A stretch of 64,000 nucleotides of DNA, taken from Algoriphagus oliviformis (GTDB lineage Bacteria; Bacteroidota; Bacteroidia; Cytophagales; Cyclobacteriaceae). The first letter of the stretch is position 1, and each line of letters opens with the position of its first letter. Both the position numbers and the translations under genes were made by a program. Location: the NCBI RefSeq assembly GCF_017254915.1, contig NZ_JAFKCT010000008.1:62001-126000 (forward strand). The letters are read 5' to 3'. The notes beneath the pieces were generated by a model. It saw only the letters and a program-made list of their open reading frames with translations, was not told the origin of the DNA and did not search any database. This document shows positions 63,068 through 64,000 of this stretch, piece after piece.

Positions 63068-63847
63068 TTGGGGGACATTTTTTTCAGTCTCCGTGCGTTT
63101 GTTTCCCATTGGCTAAACAAAGAGGACCGGTTCAGCCAGCAATCCCCCTTCGTATTCCAAACCTATTCGGGTTTACGGCATTTCCTCAACCAAAACAAAA
63201 AGGGAAATCCCGAGATCGAAGCGTTTAGAGCGTCCTTGCTCCAGGATCACGAGTATATCGAAGTGCTGGATCTTGGCGCCGGATCCAAAAAAGTACCCCA
63301 AGCGCTACGACCCATCTCCAAGATCACGCGCTACTCCACCAGCAACAGTAAATTTGCTCAGCTCTACCAGTATTTTTGCGGCATGACCCCTGCCGAATAT
63401 GTACTGGAGCTGGGTACCTGTATGGGGATTTCCACGCGTTACCTGGATGCGCAGACCAGGGGAAAGCTTTTCACTTTTGAAGGGTCGGAACAAATCCAAA
63501 AAATAGCCCAGAGACGCCCACTACCTCCCAAGACTAACTTTATTTTAGGTCCGATTGAGCAAACGCTTCCCCAGACACTACAATCTATTCCGAAGGTTGA
63601 TTTTGCCCTGATAGACGCCAACCACACCTATGACGGGACGATCAGCGCATTTCGAGCTATCCTTCCCAGACTCCAACCCACCTCGATCGTAGCGATCGGA
63701 GATCCCCACTGGACTCCGGGTATGGAGCGGGTATGGGAAGAAATAAAGGCCCTCCCCGAGGTGAAGCTGACCCTGGACTTTTTCGAGTGCGGCATCGTTT
63801 TCTTTGATTTTCCGGGCGAAAAAAGCCACCTAATCCTTGACGTCTAG
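63068..63847 (+). CDS. Class I SAM-dependent methyltransferase
   Basis: A 259-residue protein. The SAM-binding motif is EYVLELGTCMGISTRYLD, followed by LFTFEGSEQIQKIAQ and VDFALIDANHTYDGT, as in O-methyltransferase-like Bacteroidota proteins. The start is TTG 63068, one base after the apaG stop; no other in-frame start precedes VSHWLNKEDRFSQQSPFVF. The substrate is unknown. The gene end overlaps the next gene (minus strand) by 18 bases. Confidence 0.82.
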   Translation: MGDIFFSLRAFVSHWLNKEDRFSQQSPFVFQTYSGLRHFLNQNKKGNPEIEAFRASLLQDHEYIEVLDLGAGSKKVPQALRPISKITRYSTSNSKFAQLYQYFCGMTPAEYVLELGTCMGISTRYLDAQTRGKLFTFEGSEQIQKIAQRRPLPPKTNFILGPIEQTLPQTLQSIPKVDFALIDANHTYDGTISAFRAILPRLQPTSIVAIGDPHWTPGMERVWEEIKALPEVKLTLDFFECGIVFFDFPGEKSHLILDV

Positions 63848-64000
63848 CCTGCAAAACTGGATAAAAAGCTCGGTGCCCGCCCGCTCGGGAATAGAATTCG
63901 TGCAGGGCTCCATGTGCTCAATCCTAAAATAAGGCTCAAAATAGCGGCGATACTCCGCCACACTGCCTCCAAATGGCGGCCCCGCCTGCCCAAACTCCCG
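63830..64000 (-). CDS. TPMT-type SAM-dependent methyltransferase, C-terminal part (cut by window end)
   Basis: The minus-strand frame is open to the window end and stops at 63830-63832; 56 residues are seen: GPPFGGSVAEYRRYFEP and EPCTNSIPERAGTELF then IQFCRL. The GPPFGGS and NSIxxRAGxELF patterns match the C-terminus of thiopurine S-methyltransferase-like proteins of Bacteroidota. The 5' part lies outside. It overlaps the end of the convergent methyltransferase by 18 bases. Confidence 0.75.
   Translation of the reverse strand, partial: REFGQAGPPFGGSVAEYRRYFEPYFRIEHMEPCTNSIPERAGTELFIQFCRLDVKD

Overview
The window reads as chromosomal DNA of a Bacteroidota bacterium, most likely order Cytophagales and perhaps family Cyclobacteriaceae. 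This rests on the protein set: a type IX secretion plug protein, a PUR-alpha-like DUF3276 protein, a DUF5683 protein beside ParAB/DapB/LepB, a two-lipoyl E2 and a LuxC-type acyl-CoA reductase beside a two-cluster ferredoxin. Bacteroidota-type promoters also occur (TTG or TTTG, about 20 nt, then TAnnTTTG), and initiation sites are A-rich with weak Shine-Dalgarno sequences. Base composition is moderately GC-rich for this group. I do not name a genus.

Layout. 1-9.5 kb: end of an outer-membrane beta-barrel gene, a secreted zinc metalloprotease, a deoxyribosyltransferase-like/TPR protein of the DUF4071 (MAP3K TRAFs-binding) type, an M3 oligopeptidase, an AI-2E family permease and a TPR lipoprotein. 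9.5-19.3 kb: a hybrid PAS histidine kinase, a phosphate-porin-like barrel, aconitase, a second membrane histidine kinase and acyl-CoA reductase. 19.4-30.8 kb: ferredoxin, DUF3276, a second AI-2E permease, ychF, a solitary Cas6-family gene, the T9SS plug protein, an ABC-F ATPase, a sorbosone-dehydrogenase-like protein, an ABC1 kinase with its TetR neighbour, and HslV. 30.9-44.3 kb: pyruvate dehydrogenase E2, a YheT-like hydrolase, an SRAP DNA-crosslink protein, FabH with an overlapping unknown gene, a MORN-repeat exported protein, a cupin, two ROK proteins, a glycine-rich membrane protein, a pentapeptide-repeat protein and an M28 peptidase. 44.3-53.6 kb: SRP RNA, transaldolase/FSA, a small conserved-looking protein, FtsE, an S41 protease, CCA transferase, an ECF sigma factor with a membrane partner, and a short AT-rich block with an orphan HTH gene and an unknown gene. 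53.9-64 kb: CTP synthase, YidC, ParA-ParB-DUF5683-DapB-LepB, Ung, ApaG and two methyltransferases, the last cut by the window end.

Most genes are core housekeeping: TCA cycle, pyruvate oxidation, fatty acid initiation, pyrimidine, lysine/cell wall, chromosome segregation, protein export and proteolysis. They are arranged as short operons closed by clear hairpin terminators. No insertion sequence, prophage, tRNA, rRNA or CRISPR array was seen.

The items most worth following are the orphan Cas6 gene at 22.7 kb, which has its own promoter and lacks a histidine at the usual catalytic place; the DUF4071-type gene at 4.0 kb, whose architecture recalls the region before the kinase in ASK/MAP3K proteins and predicted bacterial conflict systems; and the AT-rich block at 52.3-53.6 kb.
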